Notes: a model not told the origin generated them from the letters alone. DNA of 17,617 bases from Lachnospiraceae bacterium (GCA_017996675.1 JAGOGN010000012.1:1-17617); one strand, 5' to 3'; shown: positions 8,315 to 16,799, counted from the first letter of the stretch. Made by a program: numbers and translations.

Positions 8315-9142
8315 TTAATATAACTTATCAATTTTCTCATCTGGTGTGCTGTAACTATGCTCTGCTTGCGGAAAAGATCCATCCTTAGTAGCTTTTATGT
8401 AATCTGCAAAAGCCTGCTTCATCACTTCACCTACATTTGCAAACTGTCGCACAAATTTCGGTTTGAAATCGGAAAACATTCCTAACATATCCTGATAAAC
8501 CAGCACTTGTCCATCACATCCATTACCTGCCCCAATTCCAATCGTTGGAATTTTTAAAGCATTTGAAATTTCACTTGCCAACTCTGCGGGCACACACTCT
8601 AATACTAACAAAAATGCTCCTGCTTCTTCTACAGCCTTTGCATCTTTCATGATTCGCTTAGCATCTTCTTTTGATTTTCCCTGCACTTTATATCCGCCAA
8701 ACGAATTCACAGACTGAGGCGTCAGTCCAAGATGCGCACAAACTGGTATTCCTGCGTCCACAATTGCCTTAATCTGAGGACAAACAGATTCTCCACCTTC
8801 TAACTTCACTCCGTTTGCGTGACCTTCCTTGATCAGTCTACCTGCGTTTGTAAGTGCATCATACACCGAAGTCTGATAAGACATAAAAGGCATATCTGTC
8901 AAAACAAAACTAGATGTAACCCCTCTACTAACTGCTTTTGTATGATGAATCATATCTTCCATGGTTACCGATAACGTATCTGAATAGCCTAGCATGACCT
9001 GCCCTAAAGAATCTCCAATAAGTAAGATTTCAATGCCAGTCGCATCCATTAGCTTTGCCATAGAATAATCATAACAGGTAAGCATTGTTATTTTTTCATT
9101 TCGTTCTTTTTGTTGTAACATTGATGTTACTGTGTTTTTCAT
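8315..9142 (-). CDS. panB: 3-methyl-2-oxobutanoate hydroxymethyltransferase (ketopantoate hydroxymethyltransferase)
   Basis: Transfers a hydroxymethyl group from 5,10-methylenetetrahydrofolate to 2-oxoisovalerate to form ketopantoate, the first committed step to pantothenate. It has a TIM-barrel fold and 275 aa, the family length. Visible signatures are [12 protein letters not shown] (20-31), IGDSLG (42-47) with metal ligand Asp44, TDMPFMSY (82-89) with Asp83, KLEGG (113-117) with Glu115, and the general-base position Glu182 in VLECVPAEL. The ATG at 9142 has AAAGGAG about 10 nt upstream. This start lies inside the end of the upstream ketopantoate reductase gene, so the two genes overlap by 47 nt in different frames. 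A later ATG at 9121 would shorten the overlap but lacks a ribosome site. Confidence 0.97.
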   Translation of the reverse strand: MKNTVTSMLQQKERNEKITMLTCYDYSMAKLMDATGIEILLIGDSLGQVMLGYSDTLSVTMEDMIHHTKAVSRGVTSSFVLTDMPFMSYQTSVYDALTNAGRLIKEGHANGVKLEGGESVCPQIKAIVDAGIPVCAHLGLTPQSVNSFGGYKVQGKSKEDAKRIMKDAKAVEEAGAFLLVLECVPAELASEISNALKIPTIGIGAGNGCDGQVLVYQDMLGMFSDFKPKFVRQFANVGEVMKQAFADYIKATKDGSFPQAEHSYSTPDEKIDKLY

Positions 9143-10004
9143 AATTTAACATCTCCTTTATTAATCCAAAATCCAAATCTGGATGTTTTTCCTGCGCGAG
9201 TTCTAAAATCTGCCCTGACAAAATACGATATAACGTACCTTCCTCATTTGTCAAATGCTCCAAATGAAGTTCGACCGTCTGTGAATCATTGCGTTCAACT
9301 GGTCCAGTTAAGGCTCCTACAAAGCCATTCTGATCGAGGTTCGTAATATTTCCTTTTGCTAAAGACATCATTGCATCAAATGCCTGTTCTTTTGTAAAAC
9401 CACATTCCATAAATAAATCATTGCTTTTTTTTAATAAACCAAGTACCAAATTACTTCCAAAAACTGCTGCTGCATGATAACGCACTTTTTGGTCTGATTT
9501 CAATGTAACCACTGAAAGATGCAGTTTTTCACACAAAGACTTTGCCTGACTCACCGCCACTACCGAGCCTTCCATCGAAAATGTGGACGTTTGCAAGTTC
9601 AAAAATCCCTGTTCTTTGCTATGCACGGCACACAGTGGATGAAGGGAACCTATTTCGATTTGATACAGCGATGCATCATAAAAAACATGACTGTCATGTA
9701 TTCCACTACAGTGAAATACGAACCGCGTCTTTGGTTTTCCTGTCCGAAATAAATGCAGGATTTCTTCCCAAACTGGAACAATTTGTTGGTCTGTTACGGT
9801 TAAAAATAACCAGTCTGTCTCATAAAGAAGACTTTCTAGCGTAGAAAAAGACGTACTATTTGTCAAAGTTGCAGCATATTGAGCGCTGTCCTCATTCTTA
9901 CTGTAAAATCCGGAAAGTGAAACCTGATTCTCCTTCAATAACATTCCAAAAGAACATCCAACTTTTCCGGCTCCAACAAAACCAATTTTTATTTTTTCCA
10001 TCAT
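9096..10004 (-). CDS. panG: Ketopantoate reductase, PanG type (Rossmann-fold/DUF2520 protein)
   Basis: 302 aa. An N-terminal Rossmann domain with the dinucleotide loop GFVGAGKVG (GxGxxG at residues 11-16) is followed by a helical C-terminal half ([13 protein letters not shown], then [10 protein letters not shown] and a GPVERND segment) typical of the F420-dependent-reductase-like/DUF2520 family. PanG, described in Francisella with homologues noted in Enterococcus faecalis and Clostridium difficile, is an alternative NADPH-dependent ketopantoate reductase. I assign that role because the gene sits directly before panB and panC and no classical panE or ilvC is seen. The PanG assignment rests on fold plus context, and a detailed match would need an alignment. 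ATGs at 10004 and 10001 are equivalent candidates, with GGAAAG about 10 nt upstream. It starts 48 nt after the upstream membrane protein gene with no terminator between, and its end overlaps panB by 47 nt. Confidence 0.8.
   Translation of the reverse strand: MMEKIKIGFVGAGKVGCSFGMLLKENQVSLSGFYSKNEDSAQYAATLTNSTSFSTLESLLYETDWLFLTVTDQQIVPVWEEILHLFRTGKPKTRFVFHCSGIHDSHVFYDASLYQIEIGSLHPLCAVHSKEQGFLNLQTSTFSMEGSVVAVSQAKSLCEKLHLSVVTLKSDQKVRYHAAAVFGSNLVLGLLKKSNDLFMECGFTKEQAFDAMMSLAKGNITNLDQNGFVGALTGPVERNDSQTVELHLEHLTNEEGTLYRILSGQILELAQEKHPDLDFGLIKEMLNYEKHSNINVTTKRTK
9115..9130. repeat. Perfect inverted repeat inside the panG/panB overlap
   Basis: GTAACAT-TG-ATGTTAC (7-bp arms, 2-nt spacer) lies 12 nt inside panB and within the last codons of panG. 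In mRNA it can form a 6-bp stem with a 4-nt loop just downstream of the panB start codon. The DNA palindrome is also the size of a typical operator. Its function is unknown and it may be fortuitous. Confidence 0.35.
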
Positions 10005-10052
10005 TAAAATATCACTTTCCTTCTCAAAAGTAAACGCTACAGCTCAAAATAG

Positions 10053-11234
10053 TTAGGAATGATGTTTCAAAATTCGATCAATCATTTCAATAATTCGCGA
10101 AAACTCTGATTCAAAACCCTGTTTTTGTTTCAGTACACTAGCAAAATCATCTCTGGAATTTTCTAACTGATGATACTGCAATTCGATTCGTTCCCGAATT
10201 TTCTGTCGTCGTATCAACAGTTCATGTCGGATTTCAACCATCTCCTTTGGATCAATTAAAGCATGAACTTGTGTTTCCCAGATTCTAGAATCATACAGTT
10301 CAAAAGGCGTTAGGCTACGACGCAACTGATTATAGAAAAAAATCAAATCTTCGTCACTTCGTTCAATTCGTTCCTTTTCTTTCACTGCATCCAGATACTG
10401 TTCCCATTGAAACCGGAAATCATATGCATTCTTCACATGATAATGTTCTTTCACATAATCCACTGCATTTGTGATACTGACATATTTTAATTTAATTTTA
10501 TTTTGCAAAGTAATCGCAAAATTACGATTGGTCACGGACTGCATGATCAAATGTTCATCATTCTGTTTTCGAATCAAAAGAGCAATTCCACCAATTCCAA
10601 TTGCAGCAATTGCAATCATAAATCCAGTGGAAAGATCTTCTCCTCCAAGAAATTGAATGGTAAACAAGGTAACAATTCCTGCTCCAAAAAAAACAAATAA
10701 TAGAATTGCTATTTTTTTAATCCAGACTAATTCCTGCTCCAAATGCTTCTTTTCCTGAATCCATCCTATTTTTTCACCCTCTAAAATATCCAGATCACGC
10801 TTCAGTTTACTTTGATAATCCTCATTTTCCTTTAATCTACGGATTGAAGATGGAATATCATCTTTCATACGTTCAAAATCAACAAATTGCGCATCGGATA
10901 TTTTTCTCGTAGTAGAGACAGATGTTTCTTTCGTTTGTTGTGTAAGAAGAATATTATTCGCTATTTCTTCAATTTTAGCTTTTGTTGCAGCTGGTAAATC
11001 TTCCAGAATTTGCATGTCGTTCAAATACTTTGTCGTAATCTCATACTCGGACCTTGCTTCTTCTAACTCTGCGACTGCATTACCTATTTGTTCGCATTGA
11101 TTCGCAACATAATCCTTCGTAAAAAGTCTGGACTTACTGTCCATGATAATGGGTGCATAAGTTGCGGCAATCGTATCGATTTTTTCCTGATTTCGTTTCG
11201 TTTTACTTTTGAAAATATTTTTCAGTAAGCTCAT
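10053..11234 (-). CDS. Hypothetical coiled-coil protein with a two-helix membrane hairpin
   Basis: 393 aa; I do not recognise the family. Layout: a basic N-terminus (LLKNIFKSKTKRNQ), then a mostly helical, charged, heptad-like region (about 45-170). Next come two adjacent hydrophobic helices (about 175-196 and 204-222) separated by the short loop GGEDLST, and finally a second charged helical region (about 225-390) rich in Glu, Lys and Arg. There is no signal peptide. The arrangement predicts a membrane hairpin with both long helical arms in the cytoplasm. No enzyme motif or nucleotide-binding site is visible. The ATG at 11234 has AGGAG 4 nt upstream and lies 7 nt after the TPR gene stop, so it is the fourth gene of the unit. 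It could anchor the neighbouring Hsp70-like and TPR proteins to the membrane, by context only. Confidence 0.85.
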   Translation of the reverse strand: MSLLKNIFKSKTKRNQEKIDTIAATYAPIIMDSKSRLFTKDYVANQCEQIGNAVAELEEARSEYEITTKYLNDMQILEDLPAATKAKIEEIANNILLTQQTKETSVSTTRKISDAQFVDFERMKDDIPSSIRRLKENEDYQSKLKRDLDILEGEKIGWIQEKKHLEQELVWIKKIAILLFVFFGAGIVTLFTIQFLGGEDLSTGFMIAIAAIGIGGIALLIRKQNDEHLIMQSVTNRNFAITLQNKIKLKYVSITNAVDYVKEHYHVKNAYDFRFQWEQYLDAVKEKERIERSDEDLIFFYNQLRRSLTPFELYDSRIWETQVHALIDPKEMVEIRHELLIRRQKIRERIELQYHQLENSRDDFASVLKQKQGFESEFSRIIEMIDRILKHHS

Positions 11235-11241
11235 ACTTCTC

Positions 11242-11940
11242 CTATCTGATTTCTTGAATAACCATTTTTTTTAATTCCAAAATTTCTTGTTCTAAAAGAA
11301 GATTCGTTGCCTCTTCTTTTGGCCATTCAATCTGGTTTTCACTCACTTGCTGTGCTAAAAGTAACGCCTGTTGGGACTGTAACTGGCCGTTTAGTAAATA
11401 AGCCCTCTGAAAGCAGTCCACACCTTGAGCAAATCGCAAATCGTTCATATAACAATTTCCTAGTTGATGCCATACCTTGCCTACCCACGCATCTTCCTTT
11501 TGATCTCTCTCTCCACAAAAAAGCGCTTCCCGAAAAGAAAAAATAGCCATACGATAACGCTCTTTTTTAAAAAACTGAGTTCCAATTCGATAATGTCGTT
11601 CCCCTTCATCCACAAACTGATCATTGGAAAACGGAATTAAAATATCCTCTAATTGTTTTTCTGTCAAATAAGAACTATTGCGAAATAAACATTGTAAAAA
11701 AACGGCTGATCCACCCTGCCCTTTTAAGATTTGTAACAGACTTTCTCCTTTTTTTAGTTCATGCAACGCATCACAAACCCAAGTACAAAATTCTTCATTT
11801 AAAATATCCTCAATAAACAGTATTGTTCCCTGCTCTAGTAAATATGCCAATTCATCCAGTGATGTAATCAAAATATCCTCTCGAATCAGCAAAAAAGGTT
11901 GTTCACTGGCCACTTCACTACTTCTGATCCATTTGCTCAT
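11242..11940 (-). CDS. TPR-containing protein of unknown function
   Basis: 232 aa, predicted cytoplasmic, with no signal peptide or membrane helix. The N-terminal 110 residues form an unrecognised helical domain with no motif I can name. Two tetratricopeptide-like helix pairs follow: residues about 113-146 (RIGTQFFKKERYRMAIFSF) and about 151-184 (HQLGNCYMNDLRFAQGVDCF), each with the usual small and aromatic pattern. The C-terminal 40 residues are Glu/Leu rich and helical. TPRs bind partner proteins, often chaperones or their clients. The ATG at 11940 is chosen because GGGAGG lies 6 nt upstream; an in-frame ATG at 12027 would overlap the upstream gene by 110 nt and has no such site. Even so, it overlaps the upstream Hsp70-like gene by 23 nt, which implies coupled translation. 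Confidence 0.85.
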   Translation of the reverse strand: MSKWIRSSEVASEQPFLLIREDILITSLDELAYLLEQGTILFIEDILNEEFCTWVCDALHELKKGESLLQILKGQGGSAVFLQCLFRNSSYLTEKQLEDILIPFSNDQFVDEGERHYRIGTQFFKKERYRMAIFSFREALFCGERDQKEDAWVGKVWHQLGNCYMNDLRFAQGVDCFQRAYLLNGQLQSQQALLLAQQVSENQIEWPKEEATNLLLEQEILELKKMVIQEIR

Positions 11941-13177
11941 AAATAACCTCCCAAACACGATTTGAAGATGGGTAAAGATACCCAAATCCACAATCTTCAA
12001 TTCGAACATGAATATCTTGTCGCTCATTCATCCATGCTGTGATTCTGATTCTGGATGCTTTTAGCGGTCTTAACGGAAAATCATCCAATTGAAATTGATA
12101 TTCCATCACAGTCGTTCCCATTAAATCCTTTAATGCAAATTTCAATTCGACTGGTTCCTGATTCGTTTCTAAAATCAGCTCCATCTGCCCTCTTGCATCC
12201 TGCCAGTTTTCTCCCGCATTCAGCAATGGAAGTGAAGCATCCTGATTCTTATTGTGAACCATCACGCAAAAATTACGTTTCGATTTTTGATCACTTAAAA
12301 ACAAATAGGTGATTTCTTCTTCCTTACAGTTACGTGTCCATTCCCATAGTCCATAAAAACAGCCACCTTTGGAAAAAAGGTTCTGTCCTACGAAAACTCG
12401 CCTTCCTTGACAAAGTTTTGGCTTAGACTTGTCCATCCAGTCCCCTTCAAATCCTTCCCCTACTAAATAGATTCCTGAAACAATTCGTCCATTTAGACTG
12501 TTCTGAAGGATTTGATAAAACAATTCATCTTTTGTAGACTGAACCTGTAACTGTTCCATTTCTTCAAAAGCAAAATTAATTTTGGTCTCCACAGACAAGA
12601 TAGCTGGTTTCATTCTTTTATCTAAAAGCAAACGATATTCCTTGAAATGCAAGTCTCGAAACTCAAAACAAATGACTTCATTTACCCATATATTTTTATC
12701 CTGATTCATGACATAATGCGCAAAGCTTTCCTCATAGGAACAAATTTTAAACTGCTGCTTTGGTATTTCTAGTTGCTTTCTGATTCGTTCTAAAAGTTCA
12801 ACTAATCCAGCTTCTAACTTTTCCACTGTAAAAATGTAATTGGAATTTGCTTTACTACATCCCGCTGCGCTAGATAAAGAAAGGAGTTTTCGTATGAAAA
12901 TAAAGAAAATTTGTTCAGCATCAATGGCCATTCCATCACAAATCAATTCTTCATTACTTAATGCACGCTCTAATAAGCGATCAATGACGATCGAATTTAC
13001 AACTGTTTCATCTGCAAAAAACCACTGACCCAGTCCAATTTTTTTCTGAATTGCCGTTGAAATCAAGTACCGACTACTTCCAACTTTTCCACTTAAGGTA
13101 ACCGGTTCTTTCATTCCAGCATTATAATATGATATCTGAGTAAATCGCTCATTTAAGTCTACGCATACATAATTCAT
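11918..13177 (-). CDS. Degenerate Hsp70/actin-fold protein (DUF5716-like)
   Basis: 419 aa. Its layout resembles a DnaK relative with eroded ATP-site motifs. An opening strand pair NYVCVDLNERFTQISYYN (2-19) sits where Hsp70 has phosphate-1 (IGIDLGTT) but lacks the GTT. FEFRDLHFKEYRLL (171-184) sits where phosphate-2 (FDLGGGT) belongs, without the glycines. IYLVGEGFEGDWM (236-248) fits the adenosine loop (LVGG), and the GRRVFVGQNLFSKGG stretch (258-272) fits the following helix. The last 90 residues form a beta-rich segment (ELKFALKD, ASRIRITAWMNERQDIHVRIED) like the Hsp70 substrate-binding domain. The motif reading is by eye. From memory I link it to Pfam DUF5716 of Lachnospiraceae. The ATG at 13177 begins 5 nt after the upstream stop, directly before strand 1; an ATG at 13219 (433 aa) is possible. 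Neither start has a strong ribosome site. Confidence 0.75.
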   Translation of the reverse strand: MNYVCVDLNERFTQISYYNAGMKEPVTLSGKVGSSRYLISTAIQKKIGLGQWFFADETVVNSIVIDRLLERALSNEELICDGMAIDAEQIFFIFIRKLLSLSSAAGCSKANSNYIFTVEKLEAGLVELLERIRKQLEIPKQQFKICSYEESFAHYVMNQDKNIWVNEVICFEFRDLHFKEYRLLLDKRMKPAILSVETKINFAFEEMEQLQVQSTKDELFYQILQNSLNGRIVSGIYLVGEGFEGDWMDKSKPKLCQGRRVFVGQNLFSKGGCFYGLWEWTRNCKEEEITYLFLSDQKSKRNFCVMVHNKNQDASLPLLNAGENWQDARGQMELILETNQEPVELKFALKDLMGTTVMEYQFQLDDFPLRPLKASRIRITAWMNERQDIHVRIEDCGFGYLYPSSNRVWEVIYEQMDQK

Positions 13178-13182
13178 ACTTT

Positions 13183-16100
13183 TCACAATTCCAGTAAACC
13201 GAAATTCTCCTTTATCCATAATCTCTTTTGCTTCAGAATTTGCATTTTTGAAGCTGCAAGTGCAGGCTCACCAATGGTATTCTGATATAGTATTTCATTT
13301 ACGCAATCATAAAAGCACTGTTCTTTCGTTCCTGTAAATTCACAATTGTCAATGGTTCCACTGCGTACTGTGTAATCCTTTTCCTCCTGAATTTCATGAA
13401 TGGAATACTCCAGAATCTCACCAAAAAATAATAAAAACTCCTTCTGATAATATCCAGGGAAAACTTGATTCATTTCCTCCTGATGAACGTCCTGATTGCG
13501 AAGTCGATAGGAAATCATCACATGCTGTTGAGGTTTACAGTGGTGTTCAATCATTCTACTTTCGTTAAGTGGGTAAGCCTGTGTAATTTGTTCTGGCAAA
13601 TCCCAAAAAAACTGAAGTTTGAATTTTCTTCTCGCAAAAAGTTGATAGAGGTAACCGGCATGATCCAGCTGTTTTTCATTCAAAACAGATCTTTGAGAAT
13701 AGCCTTTCAGCAAAGCCAAAAGCTCCATTTCATGCAGTTCTTCTTTTTGTTCAAACAAAATTTCCAAACGAACATGAAGAAAATGATTCAATGGAATATT
13801 CTTCATAATATAAGAAAAACTATAGTACGATAAATAAGCGTCACGAATTAATATTTTTCCATTTTCATCCATATATTGCTGGAAAATTTCATCACTATGC
13901 TGCAAGTAATTTTCGGTATAAAGCATCTGAACTAAAATTCGTTCTTTTAAATCAAAGGTAGAAAAGTCCATTCCATTTGTCGCAACCCATAAGTCTTCCA
14001 TTTGTCTTAAAGTTCCATAATAGTAAAGCACAAGGTACTTTAAAATCACAGGATCCGTGCTTTTTTGCTCAAACAAATAAAACGAAAGTAAAAGTAGAAA
14101 ATCATTTACTTGATAATCCTGCATCTGAATCTGATTGGAAATCAGAATCGTTAAATACTCCACTTTCATTGCCGTAAAATTAGAAAATCTCAACTCTTCC
14201 AGTGCCCGATCAAAAAGTTTCCTTTCAATCATGGTCTCTAGTACAAATTGCTGGTTGAAAAGAGTTTCATCCTTGATGGAAAACTCATTTAATTGTTGAT
14301 CCAACTGCTCTGTCAGACCAGATTCCTTATAGTAAATTAACAATGCAATTCGAAACGGTTTTTTTCTTAATTCACTAATCAAAACACTGTCTAAAAATTG
14401 ATGGAGTGGACGAATTTCAAAATCTTCCAGCTTATCTGTTGCTTTTTTATTGAGAAAATAGGTCGTCCAATATTCCTCCTGCTCGTTTGCAGCTTTCATA
14501 AATTCAGCCAAAGAATGCTGAATATTCATAAAGTGAACGAGTTCGCTTGAGTCTCTGTTTACATGAATCTGTCCATGTTTGTCTTCCATCCCAATCAAAA
14601 AAACATCACTTAAAATTGGAAACATTGCTATTTGTCTATTTACCGGAATTTGCATCACCTGTCTAATTCCGGACTGAAAAACATGAAGCCTTACAATATC
14701 ACGCTGGTTACAGATCACTTTTCTCATAAATAATACTTTTGACATCTGGACTGCTAATTCGTGATTCAAGAAATGATGCTCTAGATAGTCTTCGTATAAA
14801 ATAGCCAGGTTCTCATCAATTCGTCCATCTGAAAGCTGACTTAATAAGAACAATTCAATGTCTATTTGAGAATTTGCATAAACCAATCGTTCCCGCTCTT
14901 TATTTCGAACCATACCTGCATATAATGCTGCACGTTGTTTGACTGGAAGTCTTGTTTTAAATTTAATGTAATACTGGATCACTTTCGGATACGTAATCTG
15001 AGACCAGTCTGTAATGGACATCAAATAAGCTTCATAGAGATTGGTAATTGGCAGGTCTTCCATTACACCTGCTTGATACCATTCGTAATATTGTTCACCA
15101 TAACACTGTCCTCGTAAAAGGTTCTGGCAAATTGCCTGAATGACTTCTCTATTAGGCCAGTAGGAATACCCTCTTTGTAAAATGAAATGTAACGTCTTAC
15201 TATATAATCTCAGTCCCTGCGTCAGTTCCACGACTCTCTGAACTAAATCCTTGGTCAGTAATCCTTTATTTGCAACCCAGTTTAACAACTGATACACCGG
15301 TTTTGAAAGTTCATGTAATAAAAAAGGTTCTTCTTTCACTAAGTGATACCCTTCTGCATACAAAAACGGACTGTTACATCCCTTTTGAATTCGATCTAGT
15401 AGTACTTGTAACCGTCTTCCTTTATATCTTGCATAATCTTCTTTTATAAACAGCCTGATCCAAAAAAGTAATTGGCTTGCAGGATTCTTTTGATAAAGTT
15501 GTTCGACTTTTTCAGCCATTTTCTGCACATAAGAATGTTCTCTATTAATCAAAGTCGTCAAATATAGATAATACCCATATTCCGGTGTATCTTTCGACGT
15601 CTTCTCCTTCTTATAAGCATCCAAAATCCAGGAAGCTTCCTGTTTTCTCCCTGAAAAATATAAAATTTGAGCTTGATACAGCGTCAAATAATTCTGGTAT
15701 TTGGAGTGTTTCATTAACTTGTCAACCAACTCCATGGATTGCTCTGCCCATAATCCAACAGATAAACTGCCAACTCGATATAACACATATTTTTGTCCAA
15801 GTTCCAGAAAACTGCTGCGATACTGAAGCTCTTCTTTTCGCAAAACACTTCCTGCAGTATCCTGATGCACTTTAATTTCACACGAAAGAACATCCTTTCC
15901 TGTATCAATCAGTAGCTGACCATGATGGATGCCTCTTCCAATTTGCTGTACATCAATTAAAAATTCAAGTTCCAGTTCCTGTCCGATAAAATCATCTGTT
16001 GTAAATTCAGATCTTAACGGAATTAAAAAATCTGCATCAGTCTCAATTCGTAAATGATTGTAGCCCCATCCATCCTTCTTAATCGTCAGCTTTTCTACAT

Positions 16101-16725
16101 GGTTTTCTTCTAAATCATTGAATGACACCTGACTCTTATTCAAGGAATAATTGACCGGTTCTTTTAATCCTAACGACATTAAATATTCTTCCAATTGAAT
16201 CGGCGTCGAAAAGGTTCCACCTAGGCACTCATATAACATCCGTGCATAAACATCTCGATCATCCATAATATTCACAAAATAAGGCTGACAGAATAACTGG
16301 TATGCCTCCTGAATATTGGTACGTGCAAGTGCAAGAAATTGTCCCAAAGACTGTATCGCACCTCTTGAAGTCTGTTCATAATATTTTTTAATTTCAACGA
16401 CAAAAGGAAGGTTATATTCTCCTTTGTTGCAGATAAAAATAAATCTGCCCCTCAAAACATCACCTTCTTTTAAACCCTCACTATGAAATTCATATGGTAT
16501 TTCTACAACATCGTTTTCAAATTGTAATACTTTGCACTCCATGCGGTTATTTGTAGTATATACAATCCCCTTTTGTATCATACCATTCTTGCAAACCATC
16601 TTGACACTGCCTTCAATCGTTTCATTGGGATAAGCAGTCACTTCTAGAATATCCACCAAAAATTCCACATCTGGTTCTTCAAATATAAATTTCCCACGAG
16701 AAAGATCCTGAATGCGTTTACGCAA
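13183..16725 (-). CDS. Large helical-repeat protein with beta-rich ends (DUF5717-like), unknown function
   Basis: 1180 aa, predicted cytoplasmic. The first 300 residues look like two beta-sandwich domains: about 15-125 (ILEVTAYPNETIEGSVKM, then GRFIFICNKGEYNLPFVVEI) and about 215-300 (KLTIKKDGWGYNHLRIET, then GQLLIDTGKDVLSCEIKV). A long alpha-solenoid of TPR-like helix pairs runs from about 340 to 1010 (for example YQAQILYFSGRKQEASWIL). The last 150 residues return to beta strands and helices. No catalytic motif is visible. From memory it fits Pfam DUF5717, which I associate with DUF5716 neighbours in Lachnospiraceae. I chose the TTG at 16725: AGGTG lies 5 nt upstream and a promoter sits about 46 nt upstream. 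The longest open frame begins at 16914, but its extra 63 codons cross that promoter and 84 nt of the divergent gene, so its apparent N-terminal membrane helix is probably an artefact. First gene of the eight-gene unit. Confidence 0.8.
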   Translation of the reverse strand: MRKRIQDLSRGKFIFEEPDVEFLVDILEVTAYPNETIEGSVKMVCKNGMIQKGIVYTTNNRMECKVLQFENDVVEIPYEFHSEGLKEGDVLRGRFIFICNKGEYNLPFVVEIKKYYEQTSRGAIQSLGQFLALARTNIQEAYQLFCQPYFVNIMDDRDVYARMLYECLGGTFSTPIQLEEYLMSLGLKEPVNYSLNKSQVSFNDLEENHVEKLTIKKDGWGYNHLRIETDADFLIPLRSEFTTDDFIGQELELEFLIDVQQIGRGIHHGQLLIDTGKDVLSCEIKVHQDTAGSVLRKEELQYRSSFLELGQKYVLYRVGSLSVGLWAEQSMELVDKLMKHSKYQNYLTLYQAQILYFSGRKQEASWILDAYKKEKTSKDTPEYGYYLYLTTLINREHSYVQKMAEKVEQLYQKNPASQLLFWIRLFIKEDYARYKGRRLQVLLDRIQKGCNSPFLYAEGYHLVKEEPFLLHELSKPVYQLLNWVANKGLLTKDLVQRVVELTQGLRLYSKTLHFILQRGYSYWPNREVIQAICQNLLRGQCYGEQYYEWYQAGVMEDLPITNLYEAYLMSITDWSQITYPKVIQYYIKFKTRLPVKQRAALYAGMVRNKERERLVYANSQIDIELFLLSQLSDGRIDENLAILYEDYLEHHFLNHELAVQMSKVLFMRKVICNQRDIVRLHVFQSGIRQVMQIPVNRQIAMFPILSDVFLIGMEDKHGQIHVNRDSSELVHFMNIQHSLAEFMKAANEQEEYWTTYFLNKKATDKLEDFEIRPLHQFLDSVLISELRKKPFRIALLIYYKESGLTEQLDQQLNEFSIKDETLFNQQFVLETMIERKLFDRALEELRFSNFTAMKVEYLTILISNQIQMQDYQVNDFLLLLSFYLFEQKSTDPVILKYLVLYYYGTLRQMEDLWVATNGMDFSTFDLKERILVQMLYTENYLQHSDEIFQQYMDENGKILIRDAYLSYYSFSYIMKNIPLNHFLHVRLEILFEQKEELHEMELLALLKGYSQRSVLNEKQLDHAGYLYQLFARRKFKLQFFWDLPEQITQAYPLNESRMIEHHCKPQQHVMISYRLRNQDVHQEEMNQVFPGYYQKEFLLFFGEILEYSIHEIQEEKDYTVRSGTIDNCEFTGTKEQCFYDCVNEILYQNTIGEPALAASKMQILKQKRLWIKENFGLLEL

Positions 16726-16741
16726 AATCACACCTACTTTG

Positions 16742-16769
16742 TTGCATTTTATTTTTTTATTGCTATAAT
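16742..16769 (+). promoter_or_regulatory. Extended -10 promoter of the CobD/HisC-like gene
   Basis: TGCTATAAT (16761-16769) is a perfect -10 box TATAAT with the TGn extension. A weak -35 TTGCAT (16742-16747) lies 16 nt upstream. Predicted start near 16776, giving a leader of about 55 nt to the ATG at 16831. It shares sequence with the opposite-strand promoter. Confidence 0.7.
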
Positions 16770-16770
16770 T

Positions 16771-16799
16771 ATTATAAACGATTGCGATTATTAGTGCAA
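16771..16799 (-). promoter_or_regulatory. Promoter of the eight-gene leftward unit
   Basis: On the minus strand TTGCAC (16799-16794, weak -35), a 17-nt spacer and a perfect TATAAT (16776-16771). Transcription should begin near 16764, about 39 nt before the TTG start at 16725. It supports that start over any upstream one. Both -10 boxes lie in the 13-bp palindrome TATAATTATTATA (16764-16776). Confidence 0.68.

Noticed and set aside
10005..10052. Possible promoter or cre site before panG (TGTAGCGTTTAC)
   Set aside because: It is one base short of the catabolite-repression site spacing, and no -35/-10 pair with usual spacing was found.
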